From the NCBI GenBank assembly GCA_913063155.1, contig CAJXYU010000002.1:372001-436000 (forward strand): 64,000 nt of DNA, in the 5' to 3' direction. This stretch comes from an uncultured Desulfovibrio sp. (GTDB taxonomy: Bacteria; Desulfobacterota; Desulfovibrionia; Desulfovibrionales; Desulfovibrionaceae). Positions 1 through 7,970 of this stretch are shown piece after piece. Every line of letters begins with the position of its first letter. Positions within the stretch are counted from its first letter, which is position 1. The translations under genes were made by a program, and so were the position numbers. The notes under the pieces are model-generated. The model saw only the letters and a list, made by a program, of their open reading frames with translations. It was not told the DNA's origin and made no database searches.

Positions 1-2
1 AA

Positions 3-140
3 GAGATAGCCACGGTCTGGTCCGGGGTACTGCCCGAGGATGAAAAGTATCGCCTTGTTTCATCCAAGGAGAATGAGATTGCGCTGCTGCAGGCAGGGCA
101 GTTCACCTTTGCCCGCGCGGGATTTTATAAGGTTGCATAA
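3..140 (+). CDS. 3' end of an unrecognised gene (partial)
   Basis: An open frame runs from the left edge to a TAA at 138-140 and gives 45 residues ending in FYKVA. It is followed within 25 bases by a strong hairpin terminator, which supports a real gene end. I do not recognise the family from this C-terminal stretch. The start lies outside the window. Confidence 0.5.
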   Translation, partial: EIATVWSGVLPEDEKYRLVSSKENEIALLQAGQFTFARAGFYKVA

Positions 141-163
141 ATGTGTTGCGTGGGAAAATGATG

Positions 164-194
164 AAGGCAGGCCCATTCGGGCCTGCCTTCTTTT
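164..194 (+). terminator. Rho-independent terminator, probably bidirectional
   Basis: Perfect 11-bp arms (AAGGCAGGCCC at 164-174, GGGCCTGCCTT at 179-189) enclose the loop ATTC and are followed by CTTTT. The hairpin lies between the partial gene ending at 140 and the convergent lutC ending at 220, so it can serve both. Confidence 0.85.
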
Positions 195-219
195 GTCTCG
201 CGGTTATTGCGGTTCCGGC

Positions 220-957
220 TTAGCCGGTGACGACGAACAAGTGCATTTCACGAGGGCCGTGCGCCCCATGCACCAATTGCGCCTCGATGTCGGCGGTCTT
301 TGAAGGGCCTGAAATGAAGGTGACCGCTGCGGGCATGGGGTCAAGAGCCTCCAAATGGGCGTATATTTCGGAGAGTTCGGCGACCAGCCTGTCCAGAGGC
401 AGGACCGCAATGTGAACGGAAGGCACCAACGAGGTGGCGCGTCCGCGGCCCGGGCCGGACAATAACGCCAGAGCCGCGCAGTCCACAGCGCACCAACCCG
501 CGCCCGTCACGCCTATGTAGGCGGCTTCGGCCTGTCCCCGCAAACGCTGTTTCCCGGCAGCTTCGTCTTCACCCGGCTCAAAACGGCAGATATCGACCGC
601 TATGCCGTCGCCGGACAGTTTCGCCGTCAGGTCCAGTTCCGCCATCAGGGGCGTGTCGTGTGTGGTGATGCGTTTTTTTCCGCCCCATTCCGTGTCGGTG
701 GTGCGGGCTATTTCAGCAATACCGTCTGCTGCGGCATCCAAGGTGGATACCGCATGTACACGCAGATTCAGGGGGACGGCGGTCTCCTTCAGAATGGCGA
801 GGAGCTGCAATCGTTCTTCCCTGCTGCGTTTCGTTTGTTCAAGAAAGTGTGCGAGCTCCGGCTCGGGCCGGGTGAAAAGGCTTTGGCCGCCGTCTTCGCC
901 TTCTTTGCCGAGCGCCTTTCGGACATTTTCCAGAAAAGCCTGTTCATTGCTATTCAT
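220..957 (-). CDS. lutC: Lactate utilization protein C (LUD domain)
   Basis: LutC is the third subunit of the LutABC complex, which oxidises lactate to pyruvate in the cytoplasm. The 245-residue product is a single LUD (DUF162) domain; the family's glycine-rich stretch is visible in AAYIGVTGAGWCAVD around residue 160. I start at the ATG at 957 (MNSNEQAF) because GAAGGAGA lies just upstream and the residues before it are not LutC-like. The start overlaps the end of lutB by 8 bases, so translation is probably coupled. The family role is well established; lactate as substrate is inferred from the intact three-gene context. Confidence 0.9.
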   Translation of the reverse strand: MNSNEQAFLENVRKALGKEGEDGGQSLFTRPEPELAHFLEQTKRSREERLQLLAILKETAVPLNLRVHAVSTLDAAADGIAEIARTTDTEWGGKKRITTHDTPLMAELDLTAKLSGDGIAVDICRFEPGEDEAAGKQRLRGQAEAAYIGVTGAGWCAVDCAALALLSGPGRGRATSLVPSVHIAVLPLDRLVAELSEIYAHLEALDPMPAAVTFISGPSKTADIEAQLVHGAHGPREMHLFVVTG

Positions 958-2401
958 CGCCTGTCTCCTTCTGCCGTTGAGCGTGCTCGGATTTCCATCG
1001 TTCCGCAAAGGTCTTGCGCGCCAGAGGCGGGAAGTCGCGTGTCTCACTCCATTTGCCCAGCGGGCCGAAGGAAGACCGCAAAGACCCTTGCTTGAGGAAC
1101 GGTTTCTGGAGCAGGCGGCCGCCCTTGATCAAGGCATTGTAGGCCGTGCGGCTGGACATGGCAGTGGCCCAGGCCTTGAAGGCCAGGGCCTCCTTGCCGT
1201 CAACGGGCGTCACACCCCACTGCGGATCGCCGTAGGCCAGCATGTGCCGCAATTCGGAAAGCATGCGCGGCAGGTCGTTGCCGACCGGGCAAATGTTCTT
1301 GCACGCGCCGCACAGGGTTTCTCCCCGGCAAAGGTCGGCATGCTTGTTCACTCCGTCCAGGAGGGGCATGATGACCGAGCCTATGGGGCCGGAGTAGGGG
1401 CCGTTGTATGCATGCCCTCCGATGCGTCCGTACACCGGGCAGATATTGAGGCAGCCGCCGCAGCGGATGCAGGCAAGCGCCTCTCTGAACCTGGGGTCGG
1501 CAAGCATTTTCATGCGCCCGTTATCGATGATCACAAGGTGAAATTCTTCCGGCCCGTCCGATTCTCCGGGCTGGCGCGGGCCACCAAGGAAGCTGACGTA
1601 GGTGGACACCTTCTGGACCGCTGCGCCTCGGGTGAGCAGGCGGAGCAGCATGTCGTGTTCGGCGAGGGTTGCCGTGACCCGCTCCATGCCCATGAGCACC
1701 ACGTGGACTTTAGGCATGGTGGAGGACATGCGGATGTTGCCCTCGTTGGACACCAGTGAGATGTGCCCGGTCTCCGCGCATGCGATATTGCAGCCCGACA
1801 TGCCCATTTCGGCGGTGAGCAGTTTTTCCCGCAGGGCCTTTCGCGCCGCCTTGGTCAGGGTGGGCGGGTCCTCGGAATAGGGGATGCCGAGTTTTTCCTC
1901 GAAAAGTTTTCCGATCTGCCGGCGGTCCATGTGGATGCAGGGAGCGATGATATGCGACGGCGCGTCTCCGGCCAACTGGATGATGAACTCACCGAGGTCC
2001 GTTTCCACCACTTCGATGCCGTTTTCCTCCAGCAGCGGGTCCACGCCGATCTCCGCCGAAGTCATGGACTTGCCTTTGACCACGCGTTGCACATTGTGTT
2101 TTTGGGCCACATCAAGGCAGTAATTCCGGGCGTCTTCCGCTGTCTGCGCGAAGTAAACATGGCCTCCGCGCGCTCTGACTCCTTCGGCCAGCCGCGCAAG
2201 CACGACGTCGAGGTTTTCCAGAGTGCGCATACGCGCTTCCTTGCCCTTGGTGCGCAACCGCGGGTCGATTTCGTTCTCCCAGAGATGGAGCGTCCCTTTG
2301 CCGATATGGTTCTGAATCATGCGGATGGCTGCGTGCAGCCTTTCATCCCGGATCGCGTCGCGGGCCAGTTCCGAATATGTTTTGTTGCTGGGACTATGCA
2401 T
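950..2401 (-). CDS. lutB: Lactate utilization iron-sulfur protein B
   Basis: This is the iron-sulfur subunit of the LutABC lactate oxidase. The 483-residue product matches the usual family length. An N-terminal LUD domain is followed by two cysteine clusters, CIRCGGCLNICPVYG and CRGETLCGACKNICPVG (around residues 310-380), which should hold two 4Fe-4S centres. The start is the ATG at 2401 (MHSPSNKT), preceded by AGGAAGG; the longer open frame upstream of it overlaps lutA and is a shadow. It begins 3 bases after the lutA stop and overlaps lutC. In sulfate reducers this complex feeds lactate electrons toward the quinone pool; that placement is family knowledge. Confidence 0.92.
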   Translation of the reverse strand: MHSPSNKTYSELARDAIRDERLHAAIRMIQNHIGKGTLHLWENEIDPRLRTKGKEARMRTLENLDVVLARLAEGVRARGGHVYFAQTAEDARNYCLDVAQKHNVQRVVKGKSMTSAEIGVDPLLEENGIEVVETDLGEFIIQLAGDAPSHIIAPCIHMDRRQIGKLFEEKLGIPYSEDPPTLTKAARKALREKLLTAEMGMSGCNIACAETGHISLVSNEGNIRMSSTMPKVHVVLMGMERVTATLAEHDMLLRLLTRGAAVQKVSTYVSFLGGPRQPGESDGPEEFHLVIIDNGRMKMLADPRFREALACIRCGGCLNICPVYGRIGGHAYNGPYSGPIGSVIMPLLDGVNKHADLCRGETLCGACKNICPVGNDLPRMLSELRHMLAYGDPQWGVTPVDGKEALAFKAWATAMSSRTAYNALIKGGRLLQKPFLKQGSLRSSFGPLGKWSETRDFPPLARKTFAERWKSEHAQRQKETGDE

Positions 2402-2403
2402 GG

Positions 2404-3150
2404 CTACCTTCCTGTTCCCGCGAGAAGTTCGGCGATGTGCAGGGCGCGGACCGGCGAGTCGATGCGGCTGAGGCGGCCCGCTATGTTCATGAGGCAACTG
2501 ACGTCGCAGCCCACCACCGCTTCGGCTTTCGTGGCCAGGATCTGCTTGACCTTGTCGTCGGCCATGGCCGTGGAAATATCGGGATATTTGACGCTGAAAG
2601 TCCCGCCGAAGCCGCAGCAACGATCGCTTTCGTCCATTTCCACAAGGGACAGGCCGGGGATGTTCTCCATGAGTATGCGGGGTTGATTCCGGATTCCGAG
2701 CCCTCGCGCCAGGTGGCATGAATCGTGGTAGGTGACGCTGCCTTCGAAGCGGCTTCCCAATTCCTCCCCGGGATTGGTGATGCCCAGGACATCGACCAGA
2801 TATTCCGTGAATTCATAGGTCTTGGCGGCCACTTTTCGGGCGCGGTCGAGCATGACCGGATCGTTTGCGAACAGGTCGAGGTAGTGGTGGCGGACCATAT
2901 GAACGCAGGAGCCGGATGGGCAGACGATGGCTTCGGCATTCTCGAAAATATCCAGAAAGCGGCGGGCCATCTTGGTTGCTTCTCTGCGGTAGCCGCTGTT
3001 GAAAGCCGGTTGTCCGCAGCAGGTTTGGTCGGGCGGGTAAGCCAGGTTCACACCCAGCTTTTCGAATATGTGGACCATGGCGTCGCCGACATCTGGCCGC
3101 AATGTGTCCACAAGACATTGTATGAAGAGTGTGACGGTGTGTTTTTTCAT
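2404..3150 (-). CDS. lutA: Lactate utilization protein A (CCG-domain)
   Basis: LutA is the cysteine-rich-domain subunit of LutABC, related to GlcF and the heterodisulfide reductase CCG proteins. The 248-residue product carries two CCG signatures, CCGQPAF near residue 45 and CCGFGG near residue 190, each preceded by the expected upstream cysteine. I chose the ATG at 3150 (MKKHTVTLFIQCL), which gives the usual family length. A longer start at 3204 and a GTG nine bases upstream of 3150 are possible, because no strong ribosome site decides between them. It is the first gene of lutABC and is divergent from the binding-protein gene at 3306. Confidence 0.9.
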   Translation of the reverse strand: MKKHTVTLFIQCLVDTLRPDVGDAMVHIFEKLGVNLAYPPDQTCCGQPAFNSGYRREATKMARRFLDIFENAEAIVCPSGSCVHMVRHHYLDLFANDPVMLDRARKVAAKTYEFTEYLVDVLGITNPGEELGSRFEGSVTYHDSCHLARGLGIRNQPRILMENIPGLSLVEMDESDRCCGFGGTFSVKYPDISTAMADDKVKQILATKAEAVVGCDVSCLMNIAGRLSRIDSPVRALHIAELLAGTGR

Positions 3151-3218
3151 GGATTTCACAGAATCGAAAATTGATTTGGTGTGTTGGACGGGGCGATGGT
3201 GCACCCATCATCCACGGT

Positions 3219-3247
3219 TTGCAAGTCATTTCCTGTTCGGGTAGAAT
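3219..3247 (+). promoter_or_regulatory. Putative sigma-70 promoter for the binding protein at 3306
   Basis: TTGCAA at 3219-3224 and TAGAAT at 3242-3247 are separated by 17 bases, about 60 bases before the start codon at 3306. The match is moderate and was found by eye. Confidence 0.35.
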
Positions 3248-3305
3248 ATTCAACACGTTACGGTATGTTGCAAAAATGTGATTTTAAAACAGACAAGGGG
3301 AGAGC

Positions 3306-4271
3306 ATGAAGCGCTGTTTTTTGTGCCTGGCCGTGCTGCTCATGGTGAGCGCGGCAACGGTGGCTTACGCGGGCAAGGCCGTGGTCGGAGTCAGTCAATT
3401 CGTCGAACATCCGGCATTGGACGCCATCCTTAAAGGATTTCAGGACGAATTGAAGGACAAGGGGATCGAGGCCGAATACAAGGTGTACAATGCGCACGGC
3501 AACATGAGCGTGGCGTATCAGATCGCCTCCCAGCTGGCGGGCGACGAGCCGGATATGATCGTGGCCATCGCCACGCCGTGCGCGCAGGCCTGTGTGAAGC
3601 AGTACGACAAGTCGCCGCAACTCAAGGGCGTCCCCATGCTGTTTACGGGAATCACCGATCCGCTCGGGGCTGGCCTGGTTTCCAATTACGAAAAGCCGGG
3701 CGGTGACGTCACGGGAGTTTCCAACCGGACGCCCATGGGCAAGCACCTGGACAACCTGCGTCGGTTTGTGCCGGCCCTCAAAAAGCTCGGCGTCATATAC
3801 AACAGCGGTGAAATGAATTCCGTGACCAATGTGAAGCGCATGAAGGAAGCGGCGGCTTCACGCGGCATCGAGGTCGTGGAGGCCACGGTGATCAATTCGG
3901 CCGACGTGCGGCAGGCCGCCAACAGCCTTGTGGGCAATGTGGACGCCATTCTCGTGCCCACGGACAACACGGTCATCTCGGCTTTCGAAGTGCTGGTCAA
4001 GACCTGTCGGCGCAGCCGGACCCCGCTGTTCGCCTCCGATGTGGACTCCGTCCCCCGCGGCGCCATAGCCGCTCTCGGATTTGACTACTATCTGCACGGA
4101 CGGCAGACCGGGGCCATGGCCATCCGTATTCTGAACGGCGAGAAGCCCGGCGACATGCCCGTTGAATTCCAGAAGGAACTCAAGCTTCATGTTTTCCCAG
4201 CCGCTGGGAAACGCATGGGGCTGGAGATTCCGCGGGAGCTGATCGAAGCGGCCGACAAGGTTTACAAGTAA
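3306..4271 (+). CDS. ABC transporter substrate-binding protein (TrpX/PF04392 type)
   Basis: This is an exported solute-binding protein of 321 residues. A signal peptide (MKRCFLCLAVLLM...VAYAG) is followed by the Rossmann-like two-lobe fold typical of the ABC_sub_bind (PF04392) family, with hallmarks such as VVGVSQFVEHPALDAILKGF and GITDPLGAGLV. Relatives bind tryptophan, tyrosine or unknown ligands, so the ligand here is not assignable. AAGGGGAG precedes the ATG. No permease or ATPase gene follows: the next gene is convergent, so this is an orphan binding protein, either sharing a distant transporter or acting as a sensor. It is transcribed divergently from lutABC. Confidence 0.85.
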   Translation: MKRCFLCLAVLLMVSAATVAYAGKAVVGVSQFVEHPALDAILKGFQDELKDKGIEAEYKVYNAHGNMSVAYQIASQLAGDEPDMIVAIATPCAQACVKQYDKSPQLKGVPMLFTGITDPLGAGLVSNYEKPGGDVTGVSNRTPMGKHLDNLRRFVPALKKLGVIYNSGEMNSVTNVKRMKEAAASRGIEVVEATVINSADVRQAANSLVGNVDAILVPTDNTVISAFEVLVKTCRRSRTPLFASDVDSVPRGAIAALGFDYYLHGRQTGAMAIRILNGEKPGDMPVEFQKELKLHVFPAAGKRMGLEIPRELIEAADKVYK

Positions 4272-4293
4272 CCGGTCTTTTTTCTGTATTTGA

Positions 4294-4323
4294 AACGCCC
4301 CGGCCGGCAATGGTCGGGGCGTT
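4294..4323. terminator. Hairpin between convergent genes
   Basis: Twelve-bp arms (AACGCCCCGGCC at 4294-4305 and GGTCGGGGCGTT at 4312-4323, one G-T pair) enclose a 6-base loop between the gene ending at 4271 and the convergent gene ending at 4368. There is no strong T run, so termination is inferred from position. Confidence 0.5.
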
Positions 4324-4367
4324 GTCGTATCGGACGATTGCCGCGCGGTTCAGCGTGCTTCTTTCGC

Positions 4368-5261
4368 TTATTTTTTTCCCTGATTGATGAGCGTCGCCTT
4401 GTGGCCGGTGATGATGAATGTGCGGGCCGGGTCGATCTGCACGGTCCAATCCTGATGGACAGGGACATCATATAGGTCTCCGTCATATGTGCGTGCCTTC
4501 CAGCGAACGTCCAGCGCCACCTTGAACCCTTCCTTTTCGGTTCCGGATATTTTGAGGTTCGATATGCCGTGGCTGTTCCATTGTATGTTGTTTCTGACAT
4601 CGTCATACCATCGGGTGAAATCCGCGATGGAGTTGATGGGAAAGTCCGGGAAATGCATGGACACCTGCTCCGCGTTCAGGTGCCTGGTGAAGTGGTTGAT
4701 GTCGGTTTGATGGTCGAACCCGGCAAACCAGGAGTAAACGAAGGCGGCGACGTCGTTATGAGAATATTGCGCCCTGGCCGCAGCGTCGTATTGTCTGGGG
4801 GATTTTCGGGAGGCGGTCTCCAGCATTGTCGCGATTTCCTTTTTGCCTTCGTTCAAGGCTTTCTGCAGGGGTGTTGTTCCGTCCTTTCCTTTGATGTCGA
4901 GGCGTGCGCCGTGCAGGAGCAAGAGCTTTGCGGCTTCGATGTTGTTGCTCCAGACCGCGTCATGCAGCGGAGTGTATCCATTGGAAGTCCCTTGGGCGTT
5001 GACGTCGAAACCGGCTTCAATGAGCAGTTGCGCCACTTCGAGATTCTCTTGGAACATGGCGGCGTGCAGGGCTGTCCCGCCGTATTCGTCACGTTCATCC
5101 ACATCCACATTGCGTGCGAGGATTCGCTTCACTGTGGCTATATCTCCTTTATGGGCCGCCTTGTGCAGGGTTGTGTCACAGAATGCCGTTGCAGGCATGC
5201 AAAAGGTGAGTAGCCCCATACCAAATACATACGCCTTGAACGTTTTTATCCAAAAAGACAT
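4368..5261 (-). CDS. Exported ankyrin-repeat protein with a C-terminal SnoaL/NTF2-like domain
   Basis: The 297-residue product starts with a signal peptide ending near FCMPATAFC. About four ankyrin repeats follow (residues 30-150), with clear units such as GGTALHAAMFQENLEVAQLLIEAG and GYTPLHDAVWSNNIEAAKLLLLHG. The remaining 140 residues (YDAAARAQYSHNDVAAFVYSWFAGFD...) look like the wide family of NTF2/SnoaL-like domains found at the ends of bacterial exported proteins. AGGAAGG precedes the ATG at 5261. It is probably periplasmic and acts through protein binding; the partner is unknown. The domain pairing is seen directly, the function is not known. Confidence 0.8.
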   Translation of the reverse strand: MSFWIKTFKAYVFGMGLLTFCMPATAFCDTTLHKAAHKGDIATVKRILARNVDVDERDEYGGTALHAAMFQENLEVAQLLIEAGFDVNAQGTSNGYTPLHDAVWSNNIEAAKLLLLHGARLDIKGKDGTTPLQKALNEGKKEIATMLETASRKSPRQYDAAARAQYSHNDVAAFVYSWFAGFDHQTDINHFTRHLNAEQVSMHFPDFPINSIADFTRWYDDVRNNIQWNSHGISNLKISGTEKEGFKVALDVRWKARTYDGDLYDVPVHQDWTVQIDPARTFIITGHKATLINQGKK

Positions 5262-5491
5262 GGCTGTACCTTCCTGTGTATACGTTGCGGGAGAGGGATT
5301 GCTGCCGGGAGCCGGAACCGGCGGCCGGGCAGGCCCGGTCTCTTTACATCACTGATGCTGACACATCATGTATGTGAGTGGCGGAGGAGAAGTCGATTAT
5401 AATGAGGACCGGGACTTTCCCGACTCATGGGAGCATGTCGGCTTCATGCGGCTTTTCTCTGCACTCGGGGGACTGCATGGTCGGTCTCGGG

Positions 5492-6082
5492 TCAGCCCCG
5501 TCGGGGAGATTGAACCACCCCGATAATCACTTCGGTCAATTCTTCCGCGAAAGAGTCATCCATGGGAGCGTGTTCCACCAGCAGGCGGTACCACATGGCG
5601 CCGAAAACAATATCCATCAACAACTCCAGATTCTGTCCGGATACAATTTGCCCATGTTCCACGGCCGCTTGAAAAATCGATTTCAAAATCCTGCGCCGTT
5701 CCGCAGTGAAATTTTCCCGGAACCTCTTGCGAAAGTCTTCATCCTTTTGGGCATGGGCCATGAGGAAGCGGAGGTGGACGCCGCCACCGGTTACGATGGC
5801 TTTCATGGATTGCTTCAGGAATCGGCCGAGGGTTTTCCGTAACGATTCAAAAAGGGGAACCGTGATGTTCGCGTCGGCCTGCTGAAGAAGTGCTTCCAGT
5901 ACGATATCCGCCAACGAGGGCCACCACCGGTAGATGGTCGGTTTGCCGACTTTGGCCCGCCTTGCGATGGCCTCTATGGTCAGGCTTGCTCCACCTTTTT
6001 CATTTAACAGTTCATGGGCTGCCTTCATGATCGCCTTTCGCGACTTCTCGCATCTGGGGCGGCCGGTTTTCGATTTCATCAT
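5492..6082 (-). CDS. TetR-family transcriptional regulator
   Basis: A 196-residue TetR repressor. The N-terminal helix-turn-helix is clear (SLTIEAIARRAKVGKPTIYRWWPS, residues 35-60) and the rest is a helical ligand/dimer domain of usual length. I start at the ATG at 6082 because GGGGG lies five bases upstream; upstream ATGs at 6118 and 6127 are alternatives. It is divergent from the flavodoxin-ferredoxin gene at 6296, and a perfect palindrome lies in the gap at 6137-6163. The simplest inference is that it represses itself and that neighbour. The inducer is unknown. Confidence 0.85.
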   Translation of the reverse strand: MMKSKTGRPRCEKSRKAIMKAAHELLNEKGGASLTIEAIARRAKVGKPTIYRWWPSLADIVLEALLQQADANITVPLFESLRKTLGRFLKQSMKAIVTGGGVHLRFLMAHAQKDEDFRKRFRENFTAERRRILKSIFQAAVEHGQIVSGQNLELLMDIVFGAMWYRLLVEHAPMDDSFAEELTEVIIGVVQSPRRG

Positions 6083-6136
6083 ATTTTCCCCCGCGCTTGA
6101 TGACTCTTCTTGTGCCATGCTTGACATGGCTTGGCA

Positions 6137-6163
6137 AGTTTCGTTACGAAGCGTAACGAAACT
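6137..6163. promoter_or_regulatory. Putative TetR operator (27-bp perfect inverted repeat)
   Basis: Arms AGTTTCGTTACG (6137-6148) and CGTAACGAAACT (6152-6163) are exact inverted repeats around a 3-base centre. The site sits between a TetR gene and its divergent neighbour, the usual place for such an operator. A TTGACA hexamer at 6121 lies beside it. Confidence 0.7.
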
Positions 6164-6295
6164 GAGGGACGTGGTGAGGCGGAAACCGAGTGCACAGTGG
6201 CTCAAATTCAACTGAAGCCCATAAGAATTCCGGCACTTGTGCGGAGGGCGTATTTTGATTGCGTCGCCTGTGCGTAACTGCAAGGGGATAAGGAA

Positions 6296-7096
6296 ATGAA
6301 CGTGAATTCTGTAAAAATGGTATATTTTTCACCGACCGGAACAACGAAGGCCGTTGTCCAGGGCATTGCGAACGGCGTAGGGGCAGACTCTCTGGAAGAG
6401 GTGGACATTACCGGGCCGGAAGCGAGAACGCATCCGCTGCAACTCTCGGAAACGGATCTGCTTGTGGTCGGGGTGCCCGTGTATATGGGAAGGGTTCCGG
6501 CATTGCTGGAGGAATGGCTGCATGCGATCCAGGCGCACAATACTCCCGCGGTCTGTGTTGTCGTGTATGGCAACCGGGCTTATGAGAACGCACTTCTCGA
6601 ACTGAAGGATATCGTGGCGAAATGCGGATGCGTTCCGATCGCCGGTGCCGCCTATGTCGGCGAACATTCCTTTTCGGATGCGAAGAAGCCGACGGCACAA
6701 GGGCGACCGGATGAAGATGATCTCAGCCATGCAAAGGCGTTCGGGCGGGAGATTCGTGAAAAACTGCAAACGATTTCAAAAATCACACAAGCCCCGGACC
6801 TGGATGTGCCCGGCACATATCCTTATGCGGGCGTCACCAAGTTGTGGGATGTGGATTTCATTGCAGTGAATGATCTGTGTCTGCAATGTGGTTTGTGTGC
6901 AGAGGTCTGTCCTGTGGGGGCTGTTGATGCGCAGGATGCTTCCGAAATTGATCAGGTGAAATGCATCACGTGTTGCGCCTGCATCAAAAAGTGTCCCCAG
7001 GGCGCCAGGACCATGAAGCCCGGTCCGGTAAAGGATGCCCAAACGAAGCTCCATACTCTTTACCAAGAACCTAAGAAGCCGGAATATTTCATATAG
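6296..7096 (+). CDS. EFR1-family flavodoxin/ferredoxin fusion protein
   Basis: A 266-residue electron-transfer protein. Residues 1-160 form a flavodoxin-like domain with the FMN phosphate loop FSPTGTTKAVV near residue 11. The C-terminal third has two 4Fe-4S motifs, CLQCGLCAEVCPVGAV and CITCCACIKKCPQGA. This architecture is the EFR1 family, common in anaerobes; its partners are generally unknown. AAGGGGATAAGG precedes the ATG. It stands alone between the divergent TetR gene and a strong terminator, so it is probably a single-gene unit under that regulator. Confidence 0.88.
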   Translation: MNVNSVKMVYFSPTGTTKAVVQGIANGVGADSLEEVDITGPEARTHPLQLSETDLLVVGVPVYMGRVPALLEEWLHAIQAHNTPAVCVVVYGNRAYENALLELKDIVAKCGCVPIAGAAYVGEHSFSDAKKPTAQGRPDEDDLSHAKAFGREIREKLQTISKITQAPDLDVPGTYPYAGVTKLWDVDFIAVNDLCLQCGLCAEVCPVGAVDAQDASEIDQVKCITCCACIKKCPQGARTMKPGPVKDAQTKLHTLYQEPKKPEYFI

Positions 7097-7120
7097 TATA
7101 AGCCGGTAGAGCGGAGAGAC

Positions 7121-7161
7121 AAAAAGCCGTCTGTTTTGGAAACAGGCGGCTTTTGCTTTTT
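7121..7161 (+). terminator. Rho-independent terminator
   Basis: A 15-bp stem (AAAAGCCGTCTGTTT at 7122-7136 with one G-T pair to 7140-7154, loop TGG) is followed by GCTTTTTG. It lies 25 bases after the flavodoxin-ferredoxin stop codon. Confidence 0.9.
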
Positions 7162-7438
7162 GTAGAGTCTGGGCCTTCCCTCTCCCTCGGCGCTTCGCTC
7201 TTGTCACTCAAGGTCGACGAGAGGATGTATTTGATGAGCCAGACCTTTTTGTCACCCACATTGATGATGTCATGCTTCATGATTGCTGGCGGAAAAGGGA
7301 GACTGAATTTTCTGGGGAATTATCCCGGAAGACTTGGGGGATTCCCCTATTGCGTTCCCGGTTGCATGTTGCTATCGGGGAGCTGCATTAGGGTAAATCA
7401 TACCGGGCAGGGGGCTGTCCAAAGGGGTTTGAAGGGAT
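7162..7438. other. Non-coding stretch at the left edge of the RTX locus
   Basis: I see no convincing gene here. The stretch contains CTGGCGGAA at 7286-7294, which matches the 3' terminal bases of the selC tRNA at 18220-18228 in the same orientation and could be a remnant attachment site. A 63-codon minus-strand frame (7089-7280) runs into the terminator and is not supported. Confidence 0.4.
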
Positions 7439-7960
7439 ATGGGCACTGAATCTGCCGCGCAAGCGGAGCAGATCGATTCTGGTATTTCCGAAAAAGAACA
7501 GACTGTTGCCGAGGGGGCGGAAGGCAACACGGTACAGGCTGCGGGTTCCGGCGCAAAGCTGTCGAAGTCGCCGCATGAGTTTTTGTTCGAAATTTTCTGG
7601 TTGCTTTCGCAGTCTCCCAATCACAAATACATGTTCATAGCCGACATGGAATGGTACATCATGCCGCCGTTCCGTGCCCGGCAGTTCCGCATCTTCCACA
7701 AGGACGGCGCGCCCATCGCGTTCGCCTGCTGGGCCTACGTGAGCGACGAGGTGGAGGAGCGCCTGCGCGACGGCTCCACCAAGCTGCGGCCCGAGGAATG
7801 GAACTCGGGCGAGAATCTCTGGCTCGTTGATCTGGTTGCGCCGTTTGGCGGGGCAGACTTTGTGGTCAATGAGTTGAAAGAGAAAGTGTTTGCGGGGCAG
7901 AAAATAAAGACTTGGCAGCCTGCACCGGATGGTAAAGGGCTGGCAGTAGTTGAGTGGTAA
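7439..7960 (+). CDS. RTX toxin-activating lysine acyltransferase (HlyC/RtxC family)
   Basis: HlyC-type enzymes transfer a fatty acyl chain from acyl-ACP to internal lysines of an RTX protein before export. The 173-residue product has a disordered 40-residue N-terminus, then the conserved core. His62 (SPNHKYMFIADMEW) and Asp131 (NLWLVDLVAPFGG) match the catalytic His and Asp of HlyC and are 69 residues apart, the same spacing as His23/Asp92 there. AAGGG lies close before the ATG. The last third shifts toward AT-rich codons and continues into the AT-rich genes downstream. Its likely substrate is the RTX product of 8660-18157. Confidence 0.88.
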   Translation: MGTESAAQAEQIDSGISEKEQTVAEGAEGNTVQAAGSGAKLSKSPHEFLFEIFWLLSQSPNHKYMFIADMEWYIMPPFRARQFRIFHKDGAPIAFACWAYVSDEVEERLRDGSTKLRPEEWNSGENLWLVDLVAPFGGADFVVNELKEKVFAGQKIKTWQPAPDGKGLAVVEW

Positions 7961-7970
7961 TAATTTATAA

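Noticed and set aside
950..2719. 589-residue version of LutB
   Set aside because: The extra N-terminal 106 residues overlap lutA in another frame, are Arg/Pro-rich shadow sequence, and precede a good ribosome site for the ATG at 2401.
7089..7280. 63-codon minus-strand frame beginning MKHDIINVGDKKVW
   Set aside because: It runs through the terminator hairpin of the neighbouring gene and has no clear ribosome site. It could be a decayed gene fragment, but nothing supports it.
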